Shown piece after piece: positions 7,749 to 15,823 of a DNA stretch of 40,219 nt. Location of the stretch: contig JAHEAQ010000044.1 in assembly GCA_024642705.1 (NCBI GenBank), forward strand, positions 1 to 40,219. Reading direction: 5' to 3'. The stretch's first letter is position 1. Every line of letters starts with the position of its first letter. Source of the stretch: Bacteroidota bacterium (GTDB lineage Bacteria > Bacteroidota > Bacteroidia > Chitinophagales > Saprospiraceae). The position numbers were made by a program, and so were the translations under genes. Under the pieces are notes generated by a model. It worked only from the letters and a program-made list of their open reading frames with translations. It did not search any database and was not told the DNA's origin.

Positions 7749-9704
7749 ATGAGCGAAAAAGGAAGCGAAAATAACAAAAACAACCCCAATAAGTCTAAAG
7801 TTAATTCTTATTGGATTTATGGAGTATTAATTATATCCATATTAATATTTAATATTTTCATGTACGGGAATGGAGATTCTCCTACTACGACCCTCAATTC
7901 TTTTGCAGAAATGGTTAAAGCCGGAGATGTCAAAGAAGTAGAAGTGATAAATGGAAAAATAGTAAACGTTTTTCTAAAAAAAGAAAGTATTAATAAATAC
8001 AGTGATATTAAAGAAACCAAATTTCCAAATGTCACCACTCCGCATTATTCATTTGAAATAGGTTCAGTTGAATCCTTTGATAATATGGTAAGGGATCTTA
8101 ATACCGACAAAGTTTTGGTAGATCCTGTATACAAAACCAAAGAATCCTGGTTAGGACCACTTTTAGGATGGATACTTCCTTTTGCAATATTAATTGCAAT
8201 TTGGATATTCATTATGCGCCGAGTTGGAGGTGGAGGTGGAGGTCCTGGAGCCCAAATTTTTAATATTGGAAAATCTAAAGCTGCACTTTTTGATAATAAT
8301 GCGAAAGTAAATGTATCCTTTAAAGATGTTGCTGGGTTAGACGAAGCGAAAGAAGAAGTTATGGAAGTGGTTGACTTTCTGAAAAATCCAAAAAAATATA
8401 CATCATTGGGTGGAAAAATCCCAAAAGGAGTGCTTTTAGTTGGCCCTCCAGGAACTGGAAAAACCTTATTGGCTAAAGCAGTAGCTGGTGAAGCCGGAGT
8501 TCCATTTTTCTCCATATCTGGATCTGATTTTGTAGAAATGTTTGTCGGAGTTGGTGCTTCGAGAGTAAGAGATTTGTTCAAACAAGCAAGAGAAAAAGCT
8601 CCATGCATTGTGTTTATTGATGAAATTGATGCCATCGGAAGAGCTAGGGGAAAGGGTGCTTTTCAAGGAGGAAACGATGAAAGAGAGAATACCTTGAATC
8701 AGTTATTGGTAGAAATGGATGGGTTCAGCACCGATAAAGGTGTAATCCTCATGGCTGCCACCAATAGACCAGATGTGTTAGACTCTGCATTATTAAGACC
8801 AGGAAGATTTGACAGACAAATTGGCATAGATCATCCAGACTTAAAAGGAAGAGAAGCAATTTTCAAAGTTCACCTAAAATCTATTAAAACTGGACCAGAT
8901 ATTGATGCCTTTCAACTTTCTGAAATGACTCCTGGATTTGCTGGAGCTGATATTGCCAATGTGTGCAACGAAGCCGCATTGATAGCTGCAAGAAGAAATA
9001 AGAAAGAAGTAGATATGGATGATTTCAATTATGCATTGGATAGAGTAATTGGAGGTCTTGAAAAGAAAAATAAATTGATTTCTCCAAAGGAAAAAGAAAT
9101 TATTGCTTACCACGAGGCTGGACATGCAGTTTGTGGATGGTTTTTGGAACATGCTTCACCATTGGTTAAAGTGACCATTGTTCCTAGAGGAATGGGAACA
9201 CTTGGATATGCTCAATATCTTCCAAAAGAAGAGTACATTACCAGAACAGAAGCATTGCTAGATAGAATGTGTATGACTTTTGGTGGAAGAGCTGCAGAAA
9301 AAATAATCTTTAATAAAATTTCAACTGGTGCACAAAGTGACCTAGATCAAGTTACCAAAATGGCTTATGCGATGATTTCGGTTTATGGTATGAACGATAA
9401 AGTTGGAAACGTATCATTTTATGGTATGTCACAAGATCAATTCAGCAAACCTTATTCTGATGGCACTGCCTCATTAATTGATGCAGAAGTTCGAAATATG
9501 GTGGAAAGTCAGTATATAAGAGCACAAAATTTATTAAAAGAAAGAAAACAAGAATTGGAAATTTTAGCTCAAGCTTTATTAGAAAAGGAAGTATTGTTGA
9601 AATCAGATCTTGAAACCTTGATTGGTCCAAGACCATATGAAGAACCTAAAGCAATACCAACTCCTTCTGAACACAATCATGTTTCTGATGAGCCTGAAGT
9701 ATAA
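7749..9704 (+). CDS. ftsH: ATP-dependent zinc metalloprotease FtsH
   Basis: A membrane-anchored AAA+ protease that degrades membrane and regulatory proteins, complete at 651 residues. Transmembrane helices lie at about 21-40 and 134-156 with the periplasmic domain between them. A Gly-rich linker (GGGGGGPG) leads to the AAA domain: Walker A GPPGTGKT (232-239), Walker [10 protein letters not shown] (D291, E292) and second region of homology [20 protein letters not shown]. The zinc protease motif is HEAGH (455-459), with the third ligand D531 in TGAQSDLDQ. All key residues are intact. The C-terminal tail is Pro/Glu-rich. ATG 7749 gives a polar N-terminus ([12 protein letters not shown]) before the first helix. 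It is followed by a strong terminator at 9731. Confidence 0.98.
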   Translation: MSEKGSENNKNNPNKSKVNSYWIYGVLIISILIFNIFMYGNGDSPTTTLNSFAEMVKAGDVKEVEVINGKIVNVFLKKESINKYSDIKETKFPNVTTPHYSFEIGSVESFDNMVRDLNTDKVLVDPVYKTKESWLGPLLGWILPFAILIAIWIFIMRRVGGGGGGPGAQIFNIGKSKAALFDNNAKVNVSFKDVAGLDEAKEEVMEVVDFLKNPKKYTSLGGKIPKGVLLVGPPGTGKTLLAKAVAGEAGVPFFSISGSDFVEMFVGVGASRVRDLFKQAREKAPCIVFIDEIDAIGRARGKGAFQGGNDERENTLNQLLVEMDGFSTDKGVILMAATNRPDVLDSALLRPGRFDRQIGIDHPDLKGREAIFKVHLKSIKTGPDIDAFQLSEMTPGFAGADIANVCNEAALIAARRNKKEVDMDDFNYALDRVIGGLEKKNKLISPKEKEIIAYHEAGHAVCGWFLEHASPLVKVTIVPRGMGTLGYAQYLPKEEYITRTEALLDRMCMTFGGRAAEKIIFNKISTGAQSDLDQVTKMAYAMISVYGMNDKVGNVSFYGMSQDQFSKPYSDGTASLIDAEVRNMVESQYIRAQNLLKERKQELEILAQALLEKEVLLKSDLETLIGPRPYEEPKAIPTPSEHNHVSDEPEV

Positions 9705-9730
9705 ATAACAATAGAAAAATTTTAAATATT

Positions 9731-9764
9731 AAAAGAAGATAGTTATGCTATCTTCTTTTTTTTT
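9731..9764 (+). terminator. rho-independent terminator after ftsH
   Basis: A 12-bp perfect stem (9731-9742 with 9748-9759), loop TTATG, and a continuous T run to 9764 on the plus strand, 26 bases after the ftsH stop. Confidence 0.88.
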
Positions 9765-9809
9765 GGATAAATTATTTTACACCATTTTTATTATTCTATT
9801 TGGCATCCC

Positions 9810-9840
9810 TTGAAAGCTATCTAATAATTACTTACCTTAG
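9810..9840 (+). promoter_or_regulatory. putative promoter for the 9849 gene
   Basis: TTG at 9810-9812, a 20-base spacer, then TACCTTAG at 9833-9840, one mismatch from the Bacteroidota -7 consensus TAnnTTTG. The expected transcription start falls just before ATG 9849, so the message would have almost no leader. Confidence 0.4.
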
Positions 9841-9848
9841 TATCAATT

Positions 9849-10472
9849 ATGCCCAATAAAATAGATACAGATAGTATTATCCGCCACCAGCAGGATCATA
9901 TAAAAGATAATGTAAAGTCTTCTAATGCGGACTACGTTACAAATCTTGAAAAGACTTCTTCGATAATGCCACCTGAAAAACCTTTTGAAACAAAGGCAGC
10001 GCAATCCAACAAAAAGGCGAAAGAAGAATCTGATACAAAGCAAAATCGTGCTTTTGTTCAAAAAACCAAAGAAGAAACCAATGAAATATTGCGTATCGAT
10101 AAGACCAATGAAACTAAGTTGTTTTTGTTAAATTCTGAATATGATAAGATATCTTCAAAGTTAGGTGATGGTGCCATTTCAAAAAAAGAAAAAGCAAGTC
10201 TAGAAAGCTTAATTCAGGATGTTGAAGCAAAAATCGAACTTTATAAATCAAAATTGCAGGCTGGAGCTAGCGGAGCTGATGGAGTTAGGACTGAGGAATT
10301 AGAAAATCCTGAAGATGGAATCGGTGACGGAATCGGCGAGGCAATTGTCGATGCTCTTAAGGACCAAATTTTAATGGCTGCTCCTGGATTAATATTTGGT
10401 GCTGCTAAGAAGAAGGAAGAAGAGGAAGAGGAAGAAAAAGAAGAAGATAAAGGCAAAGAATACGATCAATAA
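9849..10472 (+). CDS. hypothetical acidic, low-complexity protein
   Basis: A 207-residue protein I do not recognise. No signal peptide. The N-terminal half is polar and probably disordered, a central region (about 100-140, LLNSEYDKISSKLGDGAISK onward) is likely helical or coiled, then comes a Gly/Asp segment EDGIGDGIGEA and one moderately hydrophobic stretch LKDQILMAAPGLIFGAAKKK (about 170-189) that could touch a membrane or hide in an assembly. The end is Lys/Glu-rich, encoded by an all-purine run at 10407-10447. It sits alone between the ftsH terminator and the convergent rlmN operon, whose last gene it overlaps by seven bases. Regular codon usage and ATG support it being a real gene; function unknown. 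Confidence 0.7.
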   Translation: MPNKIDTDSIIRHQQDHIKDNVKSSNADYVTNLEKTSSIMPPEKPFETKAAQSNKKAKEESDTKQNRAFVQKTKEETNEILRIDKTNETKLFLLNSEYDKISSKLGDGAISKKEKASLESLIQDVEAKIELYKSKLQAGASGADGVRTEELENPEDGIGDGIGEAIVDALKDQILMAAPGLIFGAAKKKEEEEEEEKEEDKGKEYDQ

Positions 10473-10723
10473 TCTTGCATATCTTCTAATTCAATATATT
10501 TGTCTGCATATTCTAAAGCATCAATAGCTTTTATTGATTTTATAATGTTGAGTTCTTTTCTGAAAGTCAATTCAATAAAAAAGTCTTTATAACTGAACAA
10601 ATCAATTCGATAATCTTCTGACTCAACACTTTCTGTTTTCTCTGCAACTTTTCTTGCAATTCTTAACTGTTCATCAATGCTTAATTGATTGAAAGAATCC
10701 ATATTATGCTCAATTTCGCCCAT
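10466..10723 (-). CDS. hypothetical small protein downstream of rlmN
   Basis: An 85-residue acidic cytoplasmic protein of unknown function, with no signal peptide or transmembrane segment. It starts MGEIEHNMDSFNQLSIDEQL and ends YIELEDMQDY, and looks mostly helical with a short central beta-like part (YRIDLFSYKDFFIELTF). I choose ATG 10721-10723, four bases after the rlmN TAA. The longer frame from 10765 would overlap the rlmN C-terminus by 38 bases. The tight spacing suggests co-transcription with rlmN. Its TGA (10466-10468) lies inside the end of the convergent 9849 gene. Confidence 0.7.
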   Translation of the reverse strand: MGEIEHNMDSFNQLSIDEQLRIARKVAEKTESVESEDYRIDLFSYKDFFIELTFRKELNIIKSIKAIDALEYADKYIELEDMQDY

Positions 10724-10727
10724 AATC

Positions 10728-11780
10728 TTAGTCTTTATTTGCCAGTTGTCCACATGCTGCATCAATATCTTTTCCTCTACTTCTTCTAATTGTAACCATA
10801 ATATCCTGTTTTCTTAAGAAAGAAGCAAATTGATCGACAGCATCTTCATCACTTTTCACAAATTCCACGCCATCTATTGGGTTATATTCAATAATATTAA
10901 CTTTAACAGGAAATCGCTTGCACAATTTAGCTAAGTTTTTTGCGTCCTCAATGCTATCATTGAAATTTTTAAAACTTATATATTCATAACTAATCCTATT
11001 CCTAGTCTTATTATAAAAATATTCCAAGGCATCCATCAATACTTCTAAAGTGTTGGTTTCATTAATCGGCATGATCTCATTTCTTTTCACATCGTCTGCT
11101 GCATGGAGTGAAAGAGCGAGGTTAAATTTGACGCCGTCATCCGCTAATTTTACAATCATTTTAGCTATGCCAGCTGTACTCACCGTAATTCTCCGAGGTG
11201 ACATGTTAAGACCATGAGCCCCTGTGATTAAATCTACACTTTCCATTACATTTTTATAAGCCAACAAAGGCTCTCCCATTCCCATATAGACAATATTGGT
11301 TAAGGGATGTCCAAAAGTTTCAAGACTTTGATTGTTCACTTTAACCACTTGATCATATATTTCTCCAGGTTCTAAATTTCTCATCCTTTTCATTTGACCC
11401 GTAGCACAAAATTTACAGGTCAGACTGCATCCCACTTGCGATGATACACATACCGTGAATCTATTATCAGATGGCACAGGAATTAAAACAGCTTCAATCA
11501 TATGAGCATCGAAAAGTCGAAACCTTGACTTTATAGTACCATCATTAGATTTCTGAAATTTGTCCAAACTTATGGCTCTTATCTCAAAATGCTCATTAAG
11601 ATAAATTCTTAATTCTTTGGAAAGATTAGTCATGTGATCAAAACTTGCTGCATTTTTCTTCCATAACCATTCGTATATTTGTTTTGCTCGAAATGCAGGT
11701 TCTCCGCTTTCAACCAGTATATTTTTTAGTTCTTCCAAGGAACACTTCCTAATATCCGCTTTTTCTATGATTTCCGTCAT
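10728..11780 (-). CDS. rlmN: dual-specificity RNA methyltransferase RlmN
   Basis: A radical SAM enzyme that methylates C2 of A2503 in 23S rRNA and A37 in some tRNAs. Full length at 350 residues. The 4Fe-4S cluster motif is CSLTCKFC (C118, C122, C125) in SSQVGCSLTCKFCATGQM, the second catalytic cysteine is C343 in AACGQL near the C-terminus, and GMGEPLL and SPRRITVSTAGI are conserved family blocks. All catalytic cysteines are present. ATG 11780 gives the expected N-terminal helix-loop domain (EIIEKADIRKCSLEELKNIL). A -7 element directly upstream suggests a leaderless or nearly leaderless transcript. Confidence 0.96.
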   Translation of the reverse strand: MTEIIEKADIRKCSLEELKNILVESGEPAFRAKQIYEWLWKKNAASFDHMTNLSKELRIYLNEHFEIRAISLDKFQKSNDGTIKSRFRLFDAHMIEAVLIPVPSDNRFTVCVSSQVGCSLTCKFCATGQMKRMRNLEPGEIYDQVVKVNNQSLETFGHPLTNIVYMGMGEPLLAYKNVMESVDLITGAHGLNMSPRRITVSTAGIAKMIVKLADDGVKFNLALSLHAADDVKRNEIMPINETNTLEVLMDALEYFYNKTRNRISYEYISFKNFNDSIEDAKNLAKLCKRFPVKVNIIEYNPIDGVEFVKSDEDAVDQFASFLRKQDIMVTIRRSRGKDIDAACGQLANKD

Positions 11781-11784
11781 GCTG

Positions 11785-11792
11785 CAAAACTA
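11785..11792 (-). promoter_or_regulatory. putative -7 element for rlmN, leaderless type
   Basis: On the minus strand TAGTTTTG is followed by CAGC and the rlmN ATG. It fits TAnnTTTG exactly, and the expected transcription start would fall at or next to the ATG. No convincing -33 TTG is seen at the usual spacing. Confidence 0.4.
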
Positions 11793-11920
11793 ACGAAAGA
11801 TTGTGATTTAGGGTTCCATTAAACTTAAATATGTTAATTTATGTAGAGCTTCGGGCTTGGTTGACCCACAATGAGAAGAAAGTAATAAGTACACAAACAA
11901 TTTAATTTTTTTATCAAAAA

Positions 11921-11951
11921 TTTGAAAATACAAAATTTAGTTATACATTTG
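11921..11951 (+). promoter_or_regulatory. promoter of the TetR-efflux operon
   Basis: TTTG at 11921-11924, a 19-base spacer and TACATTTG at 11944-11951 match the Bacteroidota consensus TTTG-N19-TAnnTTTG exactly. The predicted start near 11957-11960 lies inside the operator repeats, about 33 bases before the tetR ATG. Confidence 0.75.
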
Positions 11952-11985
11952 GATTAACCATTTGGTTAAACTAAATAGTTAATTG
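11947..11985. promoter_or_regulatory. operator array for the TetR-family regulator
   Basis: Three imperfect 13-base direct repeats start at 11947, 11960 and 11973 (ATTTGGATTAACC, ATTTGGTTAAACT, AAATAGTTAATTG). They create two overlapping dyads: TTAACCA-TT-TGGTTAA (11954-11969, 7-base arms) and AACTA-AA-TAGTT (11969-11980), centres 13 bases apart. The first repeat shares its ATTTGG with the -7 box, so binding should block transcription. TetR binding is inferred from position. Confidence 0.72.
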
Positions 11986-11991
11986 TAATTA

Positions 11992-12597
11992 ATGCTAGAT
12001 TCAGCTGAACAGAAAATAAAAGAGGCAGCCAGAAAAATATTGCTTGTCAAGGGTTTTGACGGTTCTAGAATGCAGGAAATTGCCGATGAAGCTGGTGTCA
12101 ACAAGGCAATGCTTAATTATTATTTTAGAAGTAAAAAAGCCTTGTTCCAGATGGTATTTATGGAAGAATTTGGAAAACTATTCGAAAATATGATAACAGT
12201 ATTGTTGGATGATTGCCCATGGGAAGATAAAATTAAAGCTTTTGTAAATACAGAACTAAATCATCTTCTCCAAGCTCCTCAATTACCACTTTTTATTATT
12301 AACGAAATGAGTAAAAACCCACATTTAATGGAGGAAAAATTAAAGTCAATTTCGGTGGGGAATGTTTTCGAAATGGCAAAAACTAAATATGAAAAAGAAA
12401 TTCAGGACGGCAAATTAAGAAACCTTCCTTTTATACAATTTCTTATGAATTTACAGTCACTATGTATTTTTCCAATTCTTGCAAAGCCAGTTTTAATGCA
12501 GATTTCTAAAGTAAGTGATATGGAATATCATAACCTAATTAATCAAAGGAAAGCCCTTGTAAGTGAATTACTCATTAGTTATATGATTATTAAATAA
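11992..12597 (+). CDS. TetR/AcrR family transcriptional regulator
   Basis: A 201-residue TetR-type repressor. The N-terminal helix-turn-helix domain (about 5-52) reads IKEAARKILLVKGFDGSRMQ, then EIADEAGVNKAMLNYYFRSK and KALFQMVF, including the conserved YYF-x-SK recognition-helix end. The C-terminal ligand/dimer domain is divergent, as usual. It is the first gene of a seven-gene efflux operon and lies 10 bases before tolC. The operator array over its own promoter implies autorepression, relieved by a substrate of the pump. The ligand cannot be predicted. Confidence 0.92.
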   Translation: MLDSAEQKIKEAARKILLVKGFDGSRMQEIADEAGVNKAMLNYYFRSKKALFQMVFMEEFGKLFENMITVLLDDCPWEDKIKAFVNTELNHLLQAPQLPLFIINEMSKNPHLMEEKLKSISVGNVFEMAKTKYEKEIQDGKLRNLPFIQFLMNLQSLCIFPILAKPVLMQISKVSDMEYHNLINQRKALVSELLISYMIIK

Positions 12598-12607
12598 ATC
12601 GAAGAAT

Positions 12608-13888
12608 ATGAATATAAAATATTTAAAATATCTGCTCTTCATTCCAATTTTTGGAATATTAACCATCCCAATTTTTGGTCAATATTCATTGGAACAAGCC
12701 ATTATAGATTCCAAATCTAACCATTCGACAGACCAAATTATTAAATACAACAACTCAATTGTTGATCTAAGATTGGAAAATATCTCGAAATCATTTTATC
12801 CAAAAATTTCATTTACGGGTCAGGCAACTTATCAATCTGCTGTTACAGAACTACCTATTGAACTTCCAGGAATTACCATCAATGCACTCAACAAAGATCA
12901 ATATAGAATTCAAGGAGAAATACGCCAACTTCTGTATGATGGTGGCGCAATTTCGAAGTCCAAAGAAATCGTATCAACTTCGAATCAACTCAGCAATTTG
13001 GAAACGGAAATAGAAAATGAAAATATTCGAGGTCAAGTGATTAATCTGTATTTCGGGATTCTAGAAATTAAAACTCAAGCGTCCATTTTGAATTTGAAAA
13101 AACAAAACATGGAGGCTAATATTGTGTCCCTAGAATCAGGAATAAAAAATGGAATTCTCCAAAATTCTGAACTATTTGAGCTTCAAGCTGCAATAATTGT
13201 CATAGACCAGGAAATCACAAAATTGAATTCAATAAAATCAAATATTATTAAAAGCTTGAATATTCTGACCAATGCAGACATAGATGAACGGACAGAATTT
13301 GAAATTCCTAGTCAGGAAACAAATTTAAATTTAAATTACAATAACAAATTGATCTTCAAGAAGATGGATCTTCAGAAAGATTTACTAGCAATAAATCAAT
13401 CCTTTAACGAAACTCAATCCTTGCCAAAAGCTGCGTTTTTTGTGAACTTTGGTTACGCAAATCCAGCTCTGAATTTTTTACAAAATTCATTTCAGCCATA
13501 TGCTATAGGCGGTGTTCAACTTAGTTGGTCCCTCAATAATCTATACACTAAATCAACGGAAAGACAAATATTAAAGTTAAGTAACAACCTCGTTGACGAA
13601 AGAAAAAATCAGATTACAAAAAATTTGGACATTCAAAAAGAACAATACTTAAATGATCAATTATTACTCGAAAATCTTACTTCACAAGACGAAGCACTTC
13701 TTGAATTACGCACAAAAATTAGAGAGAATGCGGAATCAAAATTAAAAAATGGAGTGTTGACGAGCGATAGATTGATCATGTATATTAATGAAGAAAATGA
13801 AGTGAAAGAAAAAATTGCTTTGCGAAAGCTTCAAATCATCAAAAATCAATATTTATTAGATCATTTAACTGGAAACTATTCTAAATAA
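12608..13888 (+). CDS. TolC family outer-membrane efflux protein
   Basis: A 426-residue outer-membrane channel subunit of the OEP/TolC fold. The signal peptide is KYLLFIPIFGILTIPIFG with likely cleavage near residue 25. The mature part shows two long helical hairpins (for example about 130-190 and 340-400) separated by short beta segments, with the typical start YSLEQAIIDSKSNH and the strand-forming region PKISFTGQATYQSAVTELP. TolC trimers form the outer-membrane exit duct for tripartite pumps. The gene lies between tetR (10-base gap) and the HlyD adaptor (6-base gap), so it should be the dedicated exit duct of this ABC exporter. Slightly short for the family but apparently complete. Confidence 0.9.
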   Translation: MNIKYLKYLLFIPIFGILTIPIFGQYSLEQAIIDSKSNHSTDQIIKYNNSIVDLRLENISKSFYPKISFTGQATYQSAVTELPIELPGITINALNKDQYRIQGEIRQLLYDGGAISKSKEIVSTSNQLSNLETEIENENIRGQVINLYFGILEIKTQASILNLKKQNMEANIVSLESGIKNGILQNSELFELQAAIIVIDQEITKLNSIKSNIIKSLNILTNADIDERTEFEIPSQETNLNLNYNNKLIFKKMDLQKDLLAINQSFNETQSLPKAAFFVNFGYANPALNFLQNSFQPYAIGGVQLSWSLNNLYTKSTERQILKLSNNLVDERKNQITKNLDIQKEQYLNDQLLLENLTSQDEALLELRTKIRENAESKLKNGVLTSDRLIMYINEENEVKEKIALRKLQIIKNQYLLDHLTGNYSK

Positions 13889-13894
13889 GATAAC

Positions 13895-14890
13895 ATGAAT
13901 AATACATTTCGAATTATAACTCTGGGCTTAGTTCTCCTCCTAATCCAATCTTGCAATAAAAATGATAAAATTTTTGATGCTACTGGAACTTTCGAAGCCA
14001 CTGAAACCATCATTTCTGCTGAAACAAATGGTAAAATCATCTCTTTCCCAGCTGAAGAAGGAAGTGATGTGCTTAAAGATGCTGTGGTAGCACAAATAGA
14101 AACGGAAGACATTCAGTTGCAAATAGATCAAATTGAAGCTACCATGAATGCTTTGAATATGAAGAAAAATGACGCAACTCCTCAGATTGAAATATTAAAT
14201 GAGCAAAAAAAAGCTATTGAATCTAATTTAAATACCATTAAGACACAAATGTCTGTTATTGCAAAAGAAAAAACCAGACTTACTTCACTTTTGGACGACG
14301 GAGCTGCGACTCCAAAACAACTTGATGATATCAATGGTCAATTAGAAATAATCCAATCCAATTTAACATCCGCTTCTTCCCAATTGAATGTAATTGATGC
14401 TCAAATTAAAGCTGCCAAAAAAAATGTAGACTTACAAAATAGATCCATAACTAGTGAAAAAGATCCACTTGCAAAGAAAGTACTCATCATGGAATCTCAA
14501 TTAAAAAAAGCAACCATAACAAGTCCAATCAATGGTACAATTCTTTCGAAATATGCTGAAGAAGGTGAATTTATTACAATGGGCCGCCCTATTTTCAAAA
14601 TTGCAGATATGTCTGAATTGATATTGCGCGCCTATATTAGTGGACCTCAACTTGGCAAAATTAAAATTGGACAGCAAGTAAATGTGCTGGTTGATGAAAT
14701 GGATGGCTATAAGAAATACATTGGAACTATTAGTTGGATTTCAAACAAAGCAGAATTTACACCCAAATCAATTCAAACTAAGGATGAAAGAGCCAATCTT
14801 GTTTATGCCATTAAAATAATTGTTCCCAATGATGGTTTCTTGAAATTAGGTATGTATGGGGAGGTAGAATTTAGTCAAAGCCAACAATAG
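13895..14890 (+). CDS. HlyD family periplasmic adaptor, predicted lipoprotein
   Basis: A 331-residue membrane fusion protein that links the inner-membrane ABC exporter to TolC. The N-terminus RIITLGLVLLLIQSC ends in a lipobox with C20 as the predicted acylated residue. Next come a barrel-sandwich hybrid half (ISAETNGKIISFPAEEGSDV), a long helical hairpin (about 70-195), the second lipoyl half (ATITSPINGTILSKYAEEGE, about 208-227) and a beta-barrel domain to the end. YbhG of E. coli, by contrast, has a signal-anchor. The gene abuts the first ABC ATPase without a gap. Confidence 0.9.
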   Translation: MNNTFRIITLGLVLLLIQSCNKNDKIFDATGTFEATETIISAETNGKIISFPAEEGSDVLKDAVVAQIETEDIQLQIDQIEATMNALNMKKNDATPQIEILNEQKKAIESNLNTIKTQMSVIAKEKTRLTSLLDDGAATPKQLDDINGQLEIIQSNLTSASSQLNVIDAQIKAAKKNVDLQNRSITSEKDPLAKKVLIMESQLKKATITSPINGTILSKYAEEGEFITMGRPIFKIADMSELILRAYISGPQLGKIKIGQQVNVLVDEMDGYKKYIGTISWISNKAEFTPKSIQTKDERANLVYAIKIIVPNDGFLKLGMYGEVEFSQSQQ

Positions 14891-15823
14891 ATGAACAGCA
14901 TAGAAATTAACAATGTCTCAAAATTCTTTGGTAAGAAAAAAGAAATTGTAGCACTAGAGCAAGTCAATTTAAACGTACCCAAAGGAAATCTTTTTGGTTT
15001 AATTGGTCCAGACGGAGCAGGTAAAACAACATTGTTTAGAATTCTCACTACTTTAATGTTAGCTGATACAGGAACTGCAAAAGTTTTGGGTTATGATGTG
15101 GTAAAAGATTATAAAAAAATCAGGCAGATCGTCGGATACATGCCTGGAAAATTTTCATTGTATCAAGATCTAAGTGTGTACGAAAATTTATCTTTTTTTG
15201 CTACTCTTTTCAATACCAGTATAAAAGAAAATTACAATCTGATTAAAGACATTTATGTTCAATTAGAGCCCTTTAAAAACAGAAAAGCAGGAGCACTTTC
15301 CGGGGGAATGAAGCAAAAGTTGGCACTTTGTTGCACATTGGTTCACAAACCCGAAATACTATTTCTTGATGAACCAACCACTGGTGTTGATGCCGTTTCA
15401 AGGAGAGAATTTTGGGAAATGCTCAAAAGATTAAACAAAGAAGGAATTACAATTTTTGTTTCCACTCCCTATATGGATGAAGCTACAATGTGCGATAATA
15501 TTGCGCTAATTCAAAATGCTCATATTCTTTCCATTAATTCTCCAGAAGGGTTGATGGACAGTTACCCTGATACATTATGGGGATTAAAATCTGAAAAAAT
15601 GTATCCACTTTTACTTGATTTAGAAAAAAATCCAAATGTACAATCCGTATTTACATTTGGAGATGAGCATCATGTCAAAATGAAACAAGGAAAGGGAGAA
15701 GATGACCTCAAAATGTGGCTATCTCAAAGTGGACATCAAGAAGTTGAAATGAAAATAATAAAACCTACAGTAGAGGATTGTTTTCTTGATCTATTAAACG
15801 AAAGGAAAAAAGTAAAAGCATGA
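14891..15823 (+). CDS. ABC transporter ATP-binding protein (NBD1 of a split YbhF-like pair)
   Basis: A 310-residue nucleotide-binding subunit. Walker A is GPDGAGKTT (39-47), signature LSGGMKQKL (136-144) and Walker B ILFLDEP (156-162). Two switch residues are unusual: the Q-loop reads GYMPGKFSL with Gly at 86 where Gln is expected, and the H-loop reads VSTPYMDEA with Pro193 where His is expected. A C-terminal extension (about 220-310) follows the ATPase core. It pairs with the next ATPase, which it overlaps by four bases (ATGA), as the two halves of fused YbhF. It powers export through the two ABC-2 permeases. The altered switch residues suggest that its own composite ATP site is the degenerate one. 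Confidence 0.93.
   Translation: MNSIEINNVSKFFGKKKEIVALEQVNLNVPKGNLFGLIGPDGAGKTTLFRILTTLMLADTGTAKVLGYDVVKDYKKIRQIVGYMPGKFSLYQDLSVYENLSFFATLFNTSIKENYNLIKDIYVQLEPFKNRKAGALSGGMKQKLALCCTLVHKPEILFLDEPTTGVDAVSRREFWEMLKRLNKEGITIFVSTPYMDEATMCDNIALIQNAHILSINSPEGLMDSYPDTLWGLKSEKMYPLLLDLEKNPNVQSVFTFGDEHHVKMKQGKGEDDLKMWLSQSGHQEVEMKIIKPTVEDCFLDLLNERKKVKA

Noticed and set aside
8045-8635. A 196-codon minus-strand frame
   Set aside because: It lies entirely antisense to the AAA domain of ftsH and its Pro/Ser-rich product mirrors the ftsH codons.
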